From the NCBI RefSeq assembly GCF_000350225.1, contig NW_005179113.1, positions 1 to 64,000 on the forward strand: a DNA stretch of 64,000 nt, in the 5' to 3' direction. This DNA is from Chondrus crispus. Taxonomy: Eukaryota; Rhodophyta; Florideophyceae; Gigartinales; Gigartinaceae. Of the stretch, positions 30,254-41,371 are shown one piece after another; within the stretch, counting starts at the first letter, position 1, and every line of letters starts with the position of its first letter. Below the pieces are notes generated by a model. It saw nothing but the letters and a program-made list of their open reading frames with translations. It ran no database searches and was not told the origin of the DNA. The position numbers were made by a program, and so were the translations under genes.

Positions 30254-31845
30254 AGGGGGTGCTGGCGTCTGCAGCCCGCAGACCGTGGTAGCCTGAGCTA
30301 CGTCCTCCTAATTGCGTGGCCACTTGACGGCGCTTGACGGGGGCGCGCTCTGCATGCCCCTCCGTGGACCTCGTCATCCGAACCGAAATTGTCCATTGTC
30401 TCCTGAACTGTGGCGGCGGCGTCGGCGCCAACACTGCGTTCTACGTCCCCACCTCGGTCTCTCTCAGCGAGCCCTTTCCTTCCGCGCGTTATTCGTTCGG
30501 CGCGTTGGGCTTCTCGTGGGGGAGGGTCGCCCTTAGTCAGCGCCGGCCCGCGCTTCCCGTAGTCGTTTTCGGGCGATCATCCGTTGCGCAGCATGCGTTC
30601 TGCAGTCGACGTAGCTCGCAGGGCGCGCATAAATTGTAATGGAGTGGTCAGTAGCGGAGGCTGTCGTGGTATCGCGTCCTTCTGAGCCCCTCGCCTTGGG
30701 CGGCGGGGGCGCGTAAGCGCGCAGGTGGCCCGCGTTCTTCTTCCCTTCGTCCGTGGCCGTCCGGTCCGAGTGTGTAGGTGTATAGAGGGAGACTGCCGCT
30801 TCGGCGGCGTGCCGTGGGTCGGGATTTCGAGGAATCCGCTCGGTGCGGGCATACGATTCTGTCACCCGCCCGCCTTCCCTTCCGGTGGGGGGGGGGGGCG
30901 GACGTGGGTACACTCACGCGCTCATTCGTTGTACCCTCGGGCAGCGCCGTCCGGGTTTGCTCTTGCTTGTCGCCCGGCGTACAGTACCCCCATACGCCAT
31001 GCGCGTGCGGGTGTAATTGCCCCGTTAATTTTTTCGTTATTTTCAGGGGGTGGTGGCGGGGTGATTTGGTGATGACGCAACCGGTGTTGGAGCATGGCGC
31101 GCACTCGCTCACGTGCCACGTTCTCATCCCCCGTAATTTTCCCTATTATGGGGCATGTGTCGGCGGCGGTTTTGGGGTGTCTCGCGTCTGTGCGTATATA
31201 CTGGTGCCCCTCAGGCTGAGTTGCTTTCGCTTACCCCTCCTTCCATAAATATCCTCGCTACTGCTGTGGCGAATGCAGCCTCGCTCGTCTGTGCATCTGC
31301 CGACGCGTTTTGCGCGCTTCCTTGCGCACGACCCACACCGGGAGGGTCATGATCTGGTCTTCTGCCGGGCTCTCCGACGCGGATGCTGATGGAAAGCTCG
31401 ACGTGAGCCTCCCCCTTCTCGGTTATACCGAGACCGAAGCGACGGGCATTCTTGGTCGCTTACTCTGCCCACCGAGGGCTCCCGTGATCCCACTGTTGCT
31501 CTCCTCGTTCGTCGGGCGCCCCTCCTCGCCGTGGTTGCTGGACTTAACGGATCGTCCGGCAATACTGTTCGGGGGCGGGTCGTCCGACTTTTCCGATCCG
31601 AACCAGGTTTCGCGGTCCTCGTAATGTCGGTCATTACGAGGGCCCAACCTTTTTCTTCAGGCAGTTCGTACTGTCCTGTTCTTATGTCTCGCGTCCTTGA
31701 CATCCGAGAAGTCAAGACGACTTGACTTGAACCCGTCCCCGGCTGTGGCCCCCCGATAGGGTCCACCGTCCTCCTTCGCTTGCCCTTTTTGTCTGTTCGT
31801 GCAGGCTGGGGTTAATCCGCGAACGAGCGGTTGAGGCCCCCCCCC
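30254..31845 (-). other. Gypsy1 sequence downstream of pol, nothing recognised
   Basis: This is 1.6 kb of GC-rich DNA between the pol stop and the B3 LTR. A G-run directly after the stop codon (minus strand TAAGGGGGGGGG, 31848-31837) could be a polypurine tract. ORFs on both strands reach 126-159 codons but overlap one another and show no domain. A long C/G run lies at 30888-30899. A 3' LTR is expected here and not found. Confidence 0.5.
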
Positions 31846-34800
31846 TTAAGCGTGAACGTCCGCGTTCACGGTTTGGGTGAGGTCTCTGCCGGTACGTCTC
31901 CGGAGGTGTTGGGCGTAACAAGACACCAACTCCTCCGGGACGTGAGTCCGCGCAGGCCAAGTGGGCGCGTCGTAATCCGCCCACTTGATGAGGAACTCCG
32001 TAGTTCTGTCTTTCATAACTCGATGTCTCAGTTGCCGTTCGACGGCATACTGCGTTCCCGCGGTGACCTTATCGGCGAGGTCCCGCGGGGTCGTCGTACT
32101 TGCTCGTGGCGCGTCTATCGGAGGCGGCGCATACACGCAGCGGTCGGCGGAGACTCGCTCGGTGACCCCATCACGATCGATCGTGATGGTTCGGCGGTCA
32201 TTGGCGAGCACGCGGTAGGGTCCGACCGCGGGCGAGGCGAGCTTGTTCGATGTCTTAGCCCCGTCGGTGGGGTTGAGATATACGTATTCTCCGGGACGGA
32301 GCCGGGAATTAATACGTCGTATGCGTTTATCGAAGTCGCGCTTGTAGCGAGCCTGCGTGCGACGCAGGCTCCCGTAGGCCTTCTGGATAGTCGCGTCCAA
32401 GGTCTTGAGGAACTCGGCACGTTGGTCCCCCCTATCGGAAGGGGGCGCGTCGCCGTCCGCCCGTCGGAGAGAGAACTCCGGCGGTGGCTTGCTGAGCACG
32501 AGCTCAAACGGCGTGGTGCGTGTAGTGCGATGTAGGTGGGAGTTGTACGCATACGTAAGCGGCCCCACGTACACATCCCAGTCGTCCTGGTGTTCACCCA
32601 CGTAGTTCCTCAGCATCGAGGCGATTGTTCGGTTATATCGCTCGACTTGCCCGTTCGTCTGGGGATGGTACGCCGAAGTGTACAAGTTCGTTATCCCCAG
32701 AACGCGGCACGTACTGTGGAAGAACTTGGCATTAAACTGAGGGCCGTTGTCCGAAAGCAACGTGCGAGGGACGCCATACTTGAACACCCACGAGTCGCAG
32801 AACGCAACTGCGACCGTGTGCGCTGTTATCGTGCGGAGCGCAACGACTTGCGTTAGCTTACTGAAGCGGTCCGTAATCACGAGCAGGAACCGTTTTCCTG
32901 TTTTCGTCTTGGGGAGCGGCCCCAAGATGTCGATCGCGAGGCTCTCGAGGGGCCTCGTAGCTGGAAACAATCTCAATCGGTTGAGATGTTTCCTCAGCTT
33001 CACCCGGTTCATCGCGCAGGTTTGACACCCTCGCACCGTGGCTGCGACGTCTGCAGCCAGGTGGGGCCAGTAGTACTCGCGTCGAAGTGCGTAGTACATA
33101 CGGTTCTGGCCCGGGTGCCCCGCGATGGCCGGGTTGTGGCACAGGCGAAGGAGCCTGGCGCGGAGCGTCCGAGGTACCACGACCTGAACGATATCAGGGT
33201 CGAAGGGGTGTCTCCGCTTGAGCACCCCTTGGTGGTCCTCGAAGAACGCGGAGTCCCGGGACTCTGACTGTCGTGCCAAAACGGTTTGGCAGAAGTCATC
33301 CACGCGTTGCTCCTCGGCTATCTCCTCTATCGTAAGAGGGGCCGGAAGGTCGTCCTGCGGTGGGGCGACCGGGGAGTCGAGCGCTCCAGCCTGGGGGTCT
33401 TCGGCGCGCTGGATGTCGGCGGCTTTGAACTCGTCGTTCTCCTCCCAAAACGAATTGGGTCCTTGGAGAGCGGGGGCTTCGTCGTCGCCTCTCGGTTCGT
33501 CGCGCGTCCGTACGCGCGACCTTGTTCGGGCTTCGGCTTGGTTCCGTGTCGTTACGAAGACATGGACGGCCTGATGATCACAGCTCGCGGTACAAGCGTG
33601 GTCCGCGAGCTCGTTCGATACGTCTCGAACTGTCGTGCCCCCGTCGAAAGTGGGGATGTCGTCATCCACCTCGACGGTGGAGCGAAGGTCATCGGCGACC
33701 TTCGGCGACACGAGTCGTGACAGGGCATCGGGCACCTGATGCACGCGTCCGGGGCGGTACTGAATGGTGAAATCGTATTCAGCCAGACGTAGCCGCCACC
33801 GGGTGAGTCTTCCGGAACTCTCTGTGAGGGACATGAGCCATCGGAGGGCGTCATGGTCCGTCCGTACGGTGAACTTCGTGCCTTCTACGTACGGCCGTAG
33901 TGTGCGGACGGCCCACACTACGGCGAAGCACTCGCGTTCGGTAGCGCTGTAGTTGCGCTCACTATCGGACAGTGAGTACGACCAATACCCCACGGGGCGC
34001 CAGTCGTTCGGCTCTTCGTGCTCCTGAAGTAAGGTGCAGCCAAGTTGGTAGGCACTCGCGTCGGTGTCTATCATGTACGGACGACCGTGCCGGGGCAACG
34101 CGAGGATCGGCGGAGCGATCATGCACTTCTTAAGGTTCTCGAACGCCTGAAATTGCAGCTCCGTGGGGTTATAGAAATCGGGATCCGAATCCTTGCGCGT
34201 CATGTCGGTCAGAGGACGCGCAATCTTTGCGAACCCCTTAACGAATCGGCGGTATACGTTACACACCCCGAGGAACGAGCGCATTTGCGTCAACGTCCTC
34301 GGGAACGTGAACGTCTTGAAAGCGTCGGCCGCCGTATCGGCCACGCTCAACTTTCCTGGGGAGATGACGTGCCCCAGGTAGTGCACCTTCGGTCGGAAGA
34401 AGCTGCACTTCTTGAGCTTAAGGGAGATACCGGAACTCTGCAGTAAGCTCAAGACGGTATCGAGATGCCTCGCGTGTTCTCCGTGCGTACGGGAGAACAC
34501 GATCACGTCGTCGAGATAGACGAGGCATATTTGCCAGCGGACTCCGGAGAGTATTATGTCGAGCGCACGTTGGAAGGTGGCCGGTGCCCCTTTGAGTCCA
34601 AACGGCATGCGCAAGTGGCGAAACGTGCCCATGTGCGTCGTAAACGTGGTCTTATCCCGGTCTTCCGGAGCGACCGGGATCTGCCAATAACCGGAATCGC
34701 AGTCTAACGTGGTGAAGACGGCTGCATCTCCTAACGAGTCGATGCAGTCGTCCATCCGTGGCAGCGGATACGAATCCGCTGCGGTCTTCGCGTTGAGACG

Positions 34801-35490
34801 CCGGTAGTCTACGCAGAACCGAAGAGAGCCGTCTTTCTTCGGTACGAGCACCACCGGGGACGCCCACTCGGTGCTCGCGGGTTCGATAACCCCTGCGTTC
34901 AACATCTTGTTGACCTCCTTCGCGACCATTTCGCGCATGGCCGGGCCCTTCCGATAGGGCATAGAACGAATCGGTTTCGTTCCCGGTTCGAGGGGGATGC
35001 GGTGCTCCGTGGCTTGGATCGTTCCAAGCGCACCGCTCCACAAACTCGAGTGCTTACGGAGCATCTCGAGCACGTGGCCACGGAGCTTGTCATCATCGAT
35101 GTATGACAGGTCGATCTCTTTTTCCCAATCCATCGGTGGATTTTCGGGATCCTTTTGCTGGGGGAGTACAGTACCCCTCGCCGTCGGTTGGCCTAAAGGT
35201 GACCGTTCGACCGGGTCGACCCCCCTGCCCCCGGCGGTGGTCTTATCGTCGGAGTTGGATCGGCCAACTCCTACCCCACCGCCTTGATCGGTCAAGTCGG
35301 TCAGGTCTAGCGCGTGCGCGATCCCCTCGGCGACCTTACGTTCGGGAGTGAGGATCGCGAGGGGGTTGCGCTTCGCGTATCCCACGACGGTGTGCTTCGG
35401 AAGCCTCCTTTCCCGTCGTGAGAAATTCGCGACGATGACGTCGAAGGTCTGATTCGGTAGGACCTCCGCGACGCCATTCGCCAGCCTCAC
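31846..35490 (-). CDS. Gypsy1 pol: reverse transcriptase, RNase H, integrase, chromodomain
   Basis: There are 1214 codons without interruption. From the frame start at 35490 (a GTG; the true start lies upstream, across a stop): reverse transcriptase with FCVDYRRLN about 225-233, LDCDSGYWQ about 262-270 and YLDD 325-328; RNase H with DTDAS about 475-479; integrase zinc site H785, H792, C822, C825 and catalytic D854 (LAIDILGP), D914 (LLSDNGPQF), E950 (NGQVERYN); C-terminal chromodomain-like segment about 1149-1200 (FLIKWADYDAPTW). All catalytic residues are present. A TAA at 35503-35505 separates it from the protease in the same frame; Gypsy2 reads SFCERHGL where Gypsy1 has SL-stop-HRHGV, suggesting a mutated sense codon, probably CAA. 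Confidence 0.93.
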   Translation of the reverse strand: MRLANGVAEVLPNQTFDVIVANFSRRERRLPKHTVVGYAKRNPLAILTPERKVAEGIAHALDLTDLTDQGGGVGVGRSNSDDKTTAGGRGVDPVERSPLGQPTARGTVLPQQKDPENPPMDWEKEIDLSYIDDDKLRGHVLEMLRKHSSLWSGALGTIQATEHRIPLEPGTKPIRSMPYRKGPAMREMVAKEVNKMLNAGVIEPASTEWASPVVLVPKKDGSLRFCVDYRRLNAKTAADSYPLPRMDDCIDSLGDAAVFTTLDCDSGYWQIPVAPEDRDKTTFTTHMGTFRHLRMPFGLKGAPATFQRALDIILSGVRWQICLVYLDDVIVFSRTHGEHARHLDTVLSLLQSSGISLKLKKCSFFRPKVHYLGHVISPGKLSVADTAADAFKTFTFPRTLTQMRSFLGVCNVYRRFVKGFAKIARPLTDMTRKDSDPDFYNPTELQFQAFENLKKCMIAPPILALPRHGRPYMIDTDASAYQLGCTLLQEHEEPNDWRPVGYWSYSLSDSERNYSATERECFAVVWAVRTLRPYVEGTKFTVRTDHDALRWLMSLTESSGRLTRWRLRLAEYDFTIQYRPGRVHQVPDALSRLVSPKVADDLRSTVEVDDDIPTFDGGTTVRDVSNELADHACTASCDHQAVHVFVTTRNQAEARTRSRVRTRDEPRGDDEAPALQGPNSFWEENDEFKAADIQRAEDPQAGALDSPVAPPQDDLPAPLTIEEIAEEQRVDDFCQTVLARQSESRDSAFFEDHQGVLKRRHPFDPDIVQVVVPRTLRARLLRLCHNPAIAGHPGQNRMYYALRREYYWPHLAADVAATVRGCQTCAMNRVKLRKHLNRLRLFPATRPLESLAIDILGPLPKTKTGKRFLLVITDRFSKLTQVVALRTITAHTVAVAFCDSWVFKYGVPRTLLSDNGPQFNAKFFHSTCRVLGITNLYTSAYHPQTNGQVERYNRTIASMLRNYVGEHQDDWDVYVGPLTYAYNSHLHRTTRTTPFELVLSKPPPEFSLRRADGDAPPSDRGDQRAEFLKTLDATIQKAYGSLRRTQARYKRDFDKRIRRINSRLRPGEYVYLNPTDGAKTSNKLASPAVGPYRVLANDRRTITIDRDGVTERVSADRCVYAPPPIDAPRASTTTPRDLADKVTAGTQYAVERQLRHRVMKDRTTEFLIKWADYDAPTWPARTHVPEELVSCYAQHLRRRTGRDLTQTVNADVHA

Positions 35491-35502
35491 TCCATGTCGG
35501 TG

Positions 35503-36580
35503 TTAGAGTGAGGGCTTGGGTTCCAGGAACACGACGCCCCTCCCCGCGGTTGTCACACGCACGCGGGCTTGTGACATCGCGGGGATGGTAACCCAGCGGG
35601 CGATTCGGATCGCTTGCGGGGCCTCCTCGCGTACGTCTGGCCGACCCGTGTGTCGCCCGTGTCGCCTGGTAGGGGGAGTCGACTCCCCCTTTCCGTCAAC
35701 GATGGCGACGGAACCGCCTTGGCGTAGCTCCATTCGTTGAGCTTCGATGTCGATACATCGCACGTGCGTATCGATGAAGGCCGTGCCGAGAAGGACCGGC
35801 ACGGCGAGCTGGTTCGCCACTACGAACGGAATTCGGACCACCGTGTTCCTCAACCGCACCGCCAGGCGGACGACGGCCGAAAGCTTGAGGGGGTTGCTAT
35901 TCGCGCCTGCCAATCGTGGCAGAGGTGCGTCGTGCACGACGTAACGCGTCCAATCGGGGGGAAGGTCGGCCTTGCTCACCAGATTATACCCCGAGCACGT
36001 ATCAACAGCGATCGTGCGGGGTTTAAATGCATTTCCCTCTGTGGCTATCGAGCCGAGGACGTTGTAGATCTTCGACGTCAGAAGGCAAATGACGCCGTCG
36101 ACAACCTTCGGGGCGACCTTATCGGTGAGGTCGTTTTGCCGGGGCCTTCGGTTTCGGTGCTGGCCCTGCTTGCGTTTCCTTCTCCCCCTTTCTTGGGGCG
36201 TCCGCGGATCAGTGACGCCCCTCGGATTGTTCGAGTCCGTACGACACGGACCCTTCTCCGGCGGCCTTGGGCTCGCGGGAGTCAGGGGGTCGACCGAGTC
36301 TTTTCGGTCGTCGTTGCCCCCGGCGCCATCGTTACGCCTCACCGGGACGTCGGCTGTCCCGGTGTCTTGTTCTCTTAACGTCGGGCCTTCGGAGGCCTCG
36401 AAATGCGCTCCCTCCTGTATCGGCATTACAGGAGCTCCCGTGCTCGCCTGCGGTAGCGGGGGATGTATTATCCGACAATACCCCCCGTGTCCTTGGCGAG
36501 CACGCGGGGCCGGGTCTAGTTCGTGGGGAAAAGACGGCTCACGCGACCGCGTGTACGTAACCGTCTTTACCCTTTTTTCG
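35503..36580 (-). pseudogene. Gypsy1 protease region (pro), broken by a stop before RT
   Basis: The frame is open from just after a TAG at about 36581-36583; its first ATG is at 36426. The retropepsin site reads AVDTCSGYNLV. The aligned Gypsy2 protein has VLDTGAGPNLV, so the usual D-T-G is D-T-C here. A second protease landmark PVLLGTAFIDTH corresponds to PLILGADYCDRF in Gypsy2. The frame is -1 relative to gag and identical to pol, so gag-pro frameshifting followed by read-through of what was once a sense codon is expected. Confidence 0.85.
36567..36580 (-). promoter_or_regulatory. Candidate gag-pro -1 frameshift site
   Basis: Gag ends TCG AAA AAA GGG TAA. The protease frame, open from the codon after a TAG about 14 bases upstream, overlaps it in the -1 phase. 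Six A residues before GGG next to the stop form a plausible slippery run, though it is not a canonical X-XXY-YYZ in the gag phase. Confidence 0.45.
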
Positions 36581-39150
36581 AACTACCCGTGCTATCACCC
36601 GTGCTATCGGAGCTAACCTCCTGGCTATCGACGGCCAGGTCTTCTTCGGGTAGCCGGTCGCGTGGGTCGGGACGATTCCCCCACTGCGGTTCGGCGGCCT
36701 TGGCGAAGTACTCGGGCACTTTTGGGCCTTGACCTGAGGCGTCCGGTCGTCGCAGGATATGGGGGACGAAGAGAGTCGGTTCTCCTTCGTGACCCTCCGT
36801 GGGTAGAGGATACGGATCCTCTACCCAGTCTTGCAGGTACATTATCGCATTTTGTACCTGTTGGGGTAACCGAGAACGGCCTCGGTTCCCTCTTTCTCCT
36901 TGTCGGGGGTACCTTGTGTCCACCTGGCGATAGGCGGGTCGATCCCGACGATCGACTTCGTTACGACGGTACCCGCCTCCACGGGGGGGGAAGCGTGCGC
37001 CCCCACCCGTTCGGTTCGGGAAACCTTGACGCGGAGGACAGCCCTCGCCCACCGCTTGCCGGAGGAGATTGCGCGCACCGGGGCGCGTCTCCATCTGGTA
37101 GCGGTAGTTCCTGTACGCCGTGAACATTCGTTGTTCCGGCGACAGGAACGGGCACGCGTACATGGCATGCCCGTACGTACGGCATAGCCAGCACACGTAC
37201 GCGCTGCCGTCCGTTGAGGCGAAGGTCGCCACGTGCCGCGCCTCCTCATCGGTGAGGAGGGGCACGCGAGGCGCTTCGCCTCCTGCATCTCGGCTCGATA
37301 TGTCGAGCTCTGCGACCGGGGGGTCCGTACCCCTTGCCACTCTCGGAGTGGCCGCGAATGCGGTCGCGTAACTCGACGTCGTTCCGGTCGACATCGGTGA
37401 GGGGGTTTGTGCCCCCACGGGCCCTGCTCCTTGCGTAATGAGGACAGGGTCGGCCTGCCACTCATCCTCCCCGATATGGAGGGTCGAGGCGGGCGAACTT
37501 GTCGCGGCGGACTTCGTAGTCCTGCCAGCCCTCCCTGCCGGTTTCGAATCCGGCAGAGGTAAACCGCGCCGGGTGCGGTACGTTGTACCTTCCGCCGTGG
37601 CGATACGGCGGATGGTCGGAAGATCGGTCTTCTGACTGCCTGGCAGCCTTTGCACAGTTTCGGATACTGCGGCACGGGTTGCCGGTGCAAGTCCCCGCAC
37701 GAAGTAGTGCGCGAGGGACTGTTCGGAGAACACTGCCGTGCATCGGAACGCGGCAGTCTCGAGTCGGTCAGCAAACGTGCTTTCCGTCTCATGCGATTGC
37801 TGGCGCGCCGTAGCGACAGCGTCGTACGCTTCACCTAACACCTCGTCCGTGAGGTAGCGTTTCAAGAATTGATTCACGAGCCCCGGCCAGCTCACGTCGT
37901 CGTGGAGCTGGCCGGCGCGGAGGCCACCCATCGTATAACTCGTATGCAGGCGCTCCGCGTCGCGCTCGAGGAAGTGCGCGAGGACTCGTACCGCAACACC
38001 TTCGGTCAGGTGTTGCGAGTTGAAGGTGATTCGGATATCCTTCAAGAACGGCAGCAGCTGGATCGGATCGGTACCGTCGAAGGTGCGCATCGTGGGACGG
38101 ATCCCACGACAGCGTTGGACGTACTTCGCGATACGTCCCGCGTCACCCGAGGTAACGAGCCTCGAGGTGTTATCCAAGCGGTACATACGATAGTAGCAAC
38201 GGTGCTGAACTCTTGGATCATCGTATGTACCGGTTCGAGCTCGGGTTCAGCGGGACCCAGCGTGCCGAAGGAGGTAACCAGTAGCGTACGGACGTCTACC
38301 GGACCTGGATGCTCGGCGTAACTCGCCGGCGGGTAGCCGCCCCAGCGGGGATCGACGGAGAACAGCGGTTCTCCGAATCCGCGGGCGGCTCCTCCACGGT
38401 CCCGTTCGTCCGCGTACGATACGCGGTCCACTTGCCGCCTACTTCCGACGATAGGCGGCAAGGCTTGGATTGGGTCTCAGACGCGAAGTTCGCGTCTATC
38501 GGAGGACGGCTTCCTTCTGCAGTCCGAGTGGTAGCGGCATCAGTCGGACGCCAACCCTCGGGGGCGGCGCTCGGAGGTACGGTACCACCGGGCCCTCTCG
38601 GGGGGGCACCGGGTAGCCTTTCGGCCATGGTACGTTCCATGTCACGAGCACGCCGACGAGTGGCGTCGAGCTCAGCGGAGAGGTGCGCGAACGCGCCCAA
38701 TTGCTCTGCAGACGGAGAGGTTTGGTCCTCGGGTCGTCTCACCGAGGTCGGCCTCTCAGGGCGACCTTGCCCGGACGGTCCGGGCGAGGCGAAACGGGAG
38801 TCTTCGACGAGCACGATCCGCGAGTGTAGCTCGTCGATCAGTGCTCGGAGATTCTCTAAAGACTGCGTCACTCTATCGAACCTCCCTTCACGCAGGGAGC
38901 GGAGTTCGGCCATACATCGAGTGTATACATGGTCCGATACATCGATCCGAAGGGAAGTACGGACTTCCTCGATGTATTCGGCTATGCGTTCGAACATCGC
39001 CGCCGCTCTTTCCTCGGAGGATCCGAGCGACGGTTCGCGGTCACGAGGACCTGCGTCGCCGTCGCCCGACGGGGCGGATGGGGACTGCACAGCGGCCGGA
39101 CTCAGATCCGCCGCTTCAGAGCGGATTGAGGGGTCAAACTCTTGGCTCAT
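36567..39150 (-). pseudogene. Gypsy1 gag, interrupted by two frameshifts
   Basis: The ATG at 39150 starts a Pro/Ser-rich N-terminus with a helical, coiled-coil-like segment (about residues 45-115). The useful frame moves near 38450 to a second frame (about 38460-38190) and near 38190 to a third (36567-38186), which holds the capsid-like region (FDGTDPIQLLPFLKDI) and zinc knuckle CWLCRTYGHAMYAC. Homology of the third frame with Gypsy2 gag (FTGEDGV...FLAKLVQEF) supports the assignment. The third frame alone is 539 codons. Ends with AAA AAA GGG TAA (36578-36567), a candidate -1 slip site into the protease frame. Confidence 0.82.
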
Positions 39151-39891
39151 CTCGACGCGATCGGTTCGCGGAGGGAAGCGGAAGTCTTCTCGGAGATGGG
39201 ACTCCAGGGTCTTCTAGGTCGGGAGACCACTGTAGCATAAACACCCCCAGCGATAGGGGTGTATGCACAGTTCGACCGAGACCCCGTCCGATCGGGAAGA
39301 CGGGGGTGAAGCAGGACACCAGCTAACGGCACCGGGCAGCGGGCCCGGGTAGCGTGGTAGAGCGGAAACGGGGAGGACGCCGGTACGCGCGAGCGGTTCG
39401 ACGCCTCGACGCCCCGGCGCGGTACTCGGTAACGATCCAGTACCGACGGGCGGAGGCGGAGCCGACTCGTGGGCGTACCGCGCGCGTCCTCAACCCGCGC
39501 TCGGTGCCGCTCTAAGGTAGTCAGCGAGCGCTACCTTAGAATAAGCGGGAAGTCGGACCTTGACGGTCGGTGGGTGACAAGTCCGTGCTTGTCCTCCTCC
39601 GCCGCCGCCGGTCCGCTCCATATTTAATGTACATAATAACCTATCATAATAGTACAGTACCGGTGTACTGTAGCGACGTACTGTAGAGGTCGGTCGACAC
39701 TGTAATACTGTCAGCCATCGGGGCTGACAGTACACGTGTGTGCGCGCTCTTCGTTCCGCGCGTACACGTGTACACGTGCCTGTACTCGGGGATACACGTG
39801 GTGGTACTGTAGAGCATCGAGCCCTACAGTAACCGATCCGATTCTGAGTTGATCTAATCAAAAATAAAGCCCCAGGGGGGGTTATACTACA
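39151..39891 (-). other. Gypsy1 leader and possible 5' LTR
   Basis: About 740 bp upstream of gag. On the minus strand it starts TGTAGTATAACCCCCCC. It contains CACGTGTA palindromes (about 39734-39800), several GTACTGTAG repeats (39650-39830), a perfect 10-bp inverted repeat (39511-39520 with 39531-39540) and a 7-bp hairpin (39241-39247 with 39256-39262). A TGGTGTCCTG sequence (minus, about 39314-39323) is a weak primer-site candidate. No gene. Confidence 0.5.
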
Positions 39892-40110
39892 CCATTGTGT
39901 TGACTATCGGTTAACGGCTTGGGATCCCGGAACAGAAGACCTTGTATACTCGAAGGGTACATCAATTCGGCGAAATGGATGACTAAAGCTCTGGATCGGT
40001 CAGAATCGGGAAGCTGACCGCATCTAACTTTTACATCTGGAAGCAGAAAATCCAGCTACTGCTTGCTCTCCGAAATGCCGATCAATACGTTTTTGATGAT
40101 ATCCCGGAGA
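39892..40110 (+). pseudogene. 5' end of an A-type gag (fragment)
   Basis: The plus strand reads the A leader from CCATTGTGTTGAC through GGGATCCC to ATG at 39975 and on through A gag codons (ASNFYIWKQKIQLLLALR). The fourth codon is TAA (39984-39986) where A2 has CAG-type sense, so Gag would not be made. The fragment is cut at 40110 by the B4 LTR. The A gag should resume beyond the right edge of the window. Confidence 0.85.
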
Positions 40111-41360
40111 TAATGGTAGGTTCGGAAGGGCAAGGGAAAGAAGGAGGGCAGGTTGATGTGTGTGAGTGAAGGAGTTGGTACCGAGGTTTACTTGGAGCCG
40201 TCTTTCGGCGATACTTATACACTTTGAGTGTTACACTATCCCATTACTTTGGCACCTGGTAAACCGTACTCACCATATGCGCGACCAAGCGCGGTCCTCT
40301 TCTGGCCCGTCCACACTGTTCTATTTCCACCTTACGAATTGACTATTGACTATCAGTGCACAACAGTTTCTACACATTTCGAGTGACTGTAAACCATGGC
40401 CCTATGCATGCAATCGTTTCACACCTTACTAATCTGCATCCAGACATGACAGAATATATTCTTGCACAATGAACAACTTGGCATCTCTCTATTTCCAACA
40501 ACGCAAAGTCCTGTCATATCTCAGTCCCCATACATGCCCTTGTTTCGTACCTTACTAATTTCGGTACACACTGCCAGACAACTATCACGGATAGCAACAA
40601 TGTGCATCCGGACTTTCTGCACATCTCACGTGATATCCGATGTGAATCACACCAGTACTGTCATCAACTTGCATCCAACGGCGCACCATAATGAGACCAC
40701 AGTACAACGTCGCATGCTGACGAGAGTGTAGTACAACGGCGCATGCTGATGCAAGGGTCGCATACAGCGTGACGCGTACACTGAGTACTCACGTAAGTAC
40801 ATGTCTCTTGCGAGAAATACTTGTTGTACTTTTAATGCACATGTACTGTGCTCGGACATGCGCCGGAACGTATGCAGGCGACGTGTACAAGTGTACGTAC
40901 ACGCAACAACCTGGCGACGTGTACATGTGTACACCGCACACAAGTGTCCAGCGCCAAGGCCACCCGTAATTACCCATTACAACCATGGTGAACAAGTTGA
41001 AACCCCCGAAATAATGTAATTAAAACGTATACCGATCATTCAAGATATATCACCAGCATGACTGCATATAAGTGGACAATAACAGACCAATACAATTGAA
41101 GCATTCGAACCGACGCCCAATAGATTTGCAGTATTGCCTGTGTAGCCCTATAACGGTTCGGGCCAATGCAAATTTTCGGCATTTATGCAAATTTGCATAA
41201 CCCTCCAAAAGTCCACTTTCGTCCCCAGAACCCCAAAATCTGAGAATTTACACGTGTCATGTGGTGATATGGGGTGAGGGTCCGGACTGTCGAGTCATGT
41301 ACACGTGTCGCTCGATTTTGCACTTTCCAGATAACAGCATGTGGTCGCACATTTTCAATA
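40111..41360 (-). repeat. 3' LTR of B4 (1250 bp)
   Basis: On the minus strand it begins TATTGAAAATG after CGAGGGGAGG and ends ACCATTA. TATAAG box at 40214-40219 (minus). Similar throughout to the B1 LTR with scattered substitutions, indicating a somewhat older copy than B2 or B3. Confidence 0.9.
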
Positions 41361-41371
41361 CCTCCCCTCGA

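Larger units (their letters stand above)
30254..39891 (-). mobile_element. Gypsy1: Ty3/Gypsy chromovirus without a matching LTR pair
   Basis: Order on the minus strand: leader, gag, protease, reverse transcriptase, RNase H, integrase, chromodomain. That order (integrase last) defines Gypsy. GC content is visibly higher than in the Copia elements. The right end (minus-strand start TGTAGTATAACC at 39891) looks like an LTR start, but I find no second copy of the 39300-39891 sequence in the left flank. Both junctions carry ACCATTG (30247-30253 and 39890-39896), which may be a target duplication or coincidence. Either the 3' LTR is replaced or the element is a rearranged remnant. Confidence 0.8.

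Noticed and set aside
30533..31248. Overlapping ORFs of 100-159 codons in the Gypsy1 left flank
   Set aside because: High GC lowers stop frequency. The frames overlap on both strands and show no recognisable domain.
31831..32535. 234-codon plus-strand ORF opposite Gypsy1 integrase
   Set aside because: It is the shadow of the real pol frame, which has all catalytic motifs.
38309..39217. 302-codon plus-strand ORF opposite Gypsy1 gag
   Set aside because: GC-rich shadow without ATG support or domain; the minus strand carries the gag sequence.
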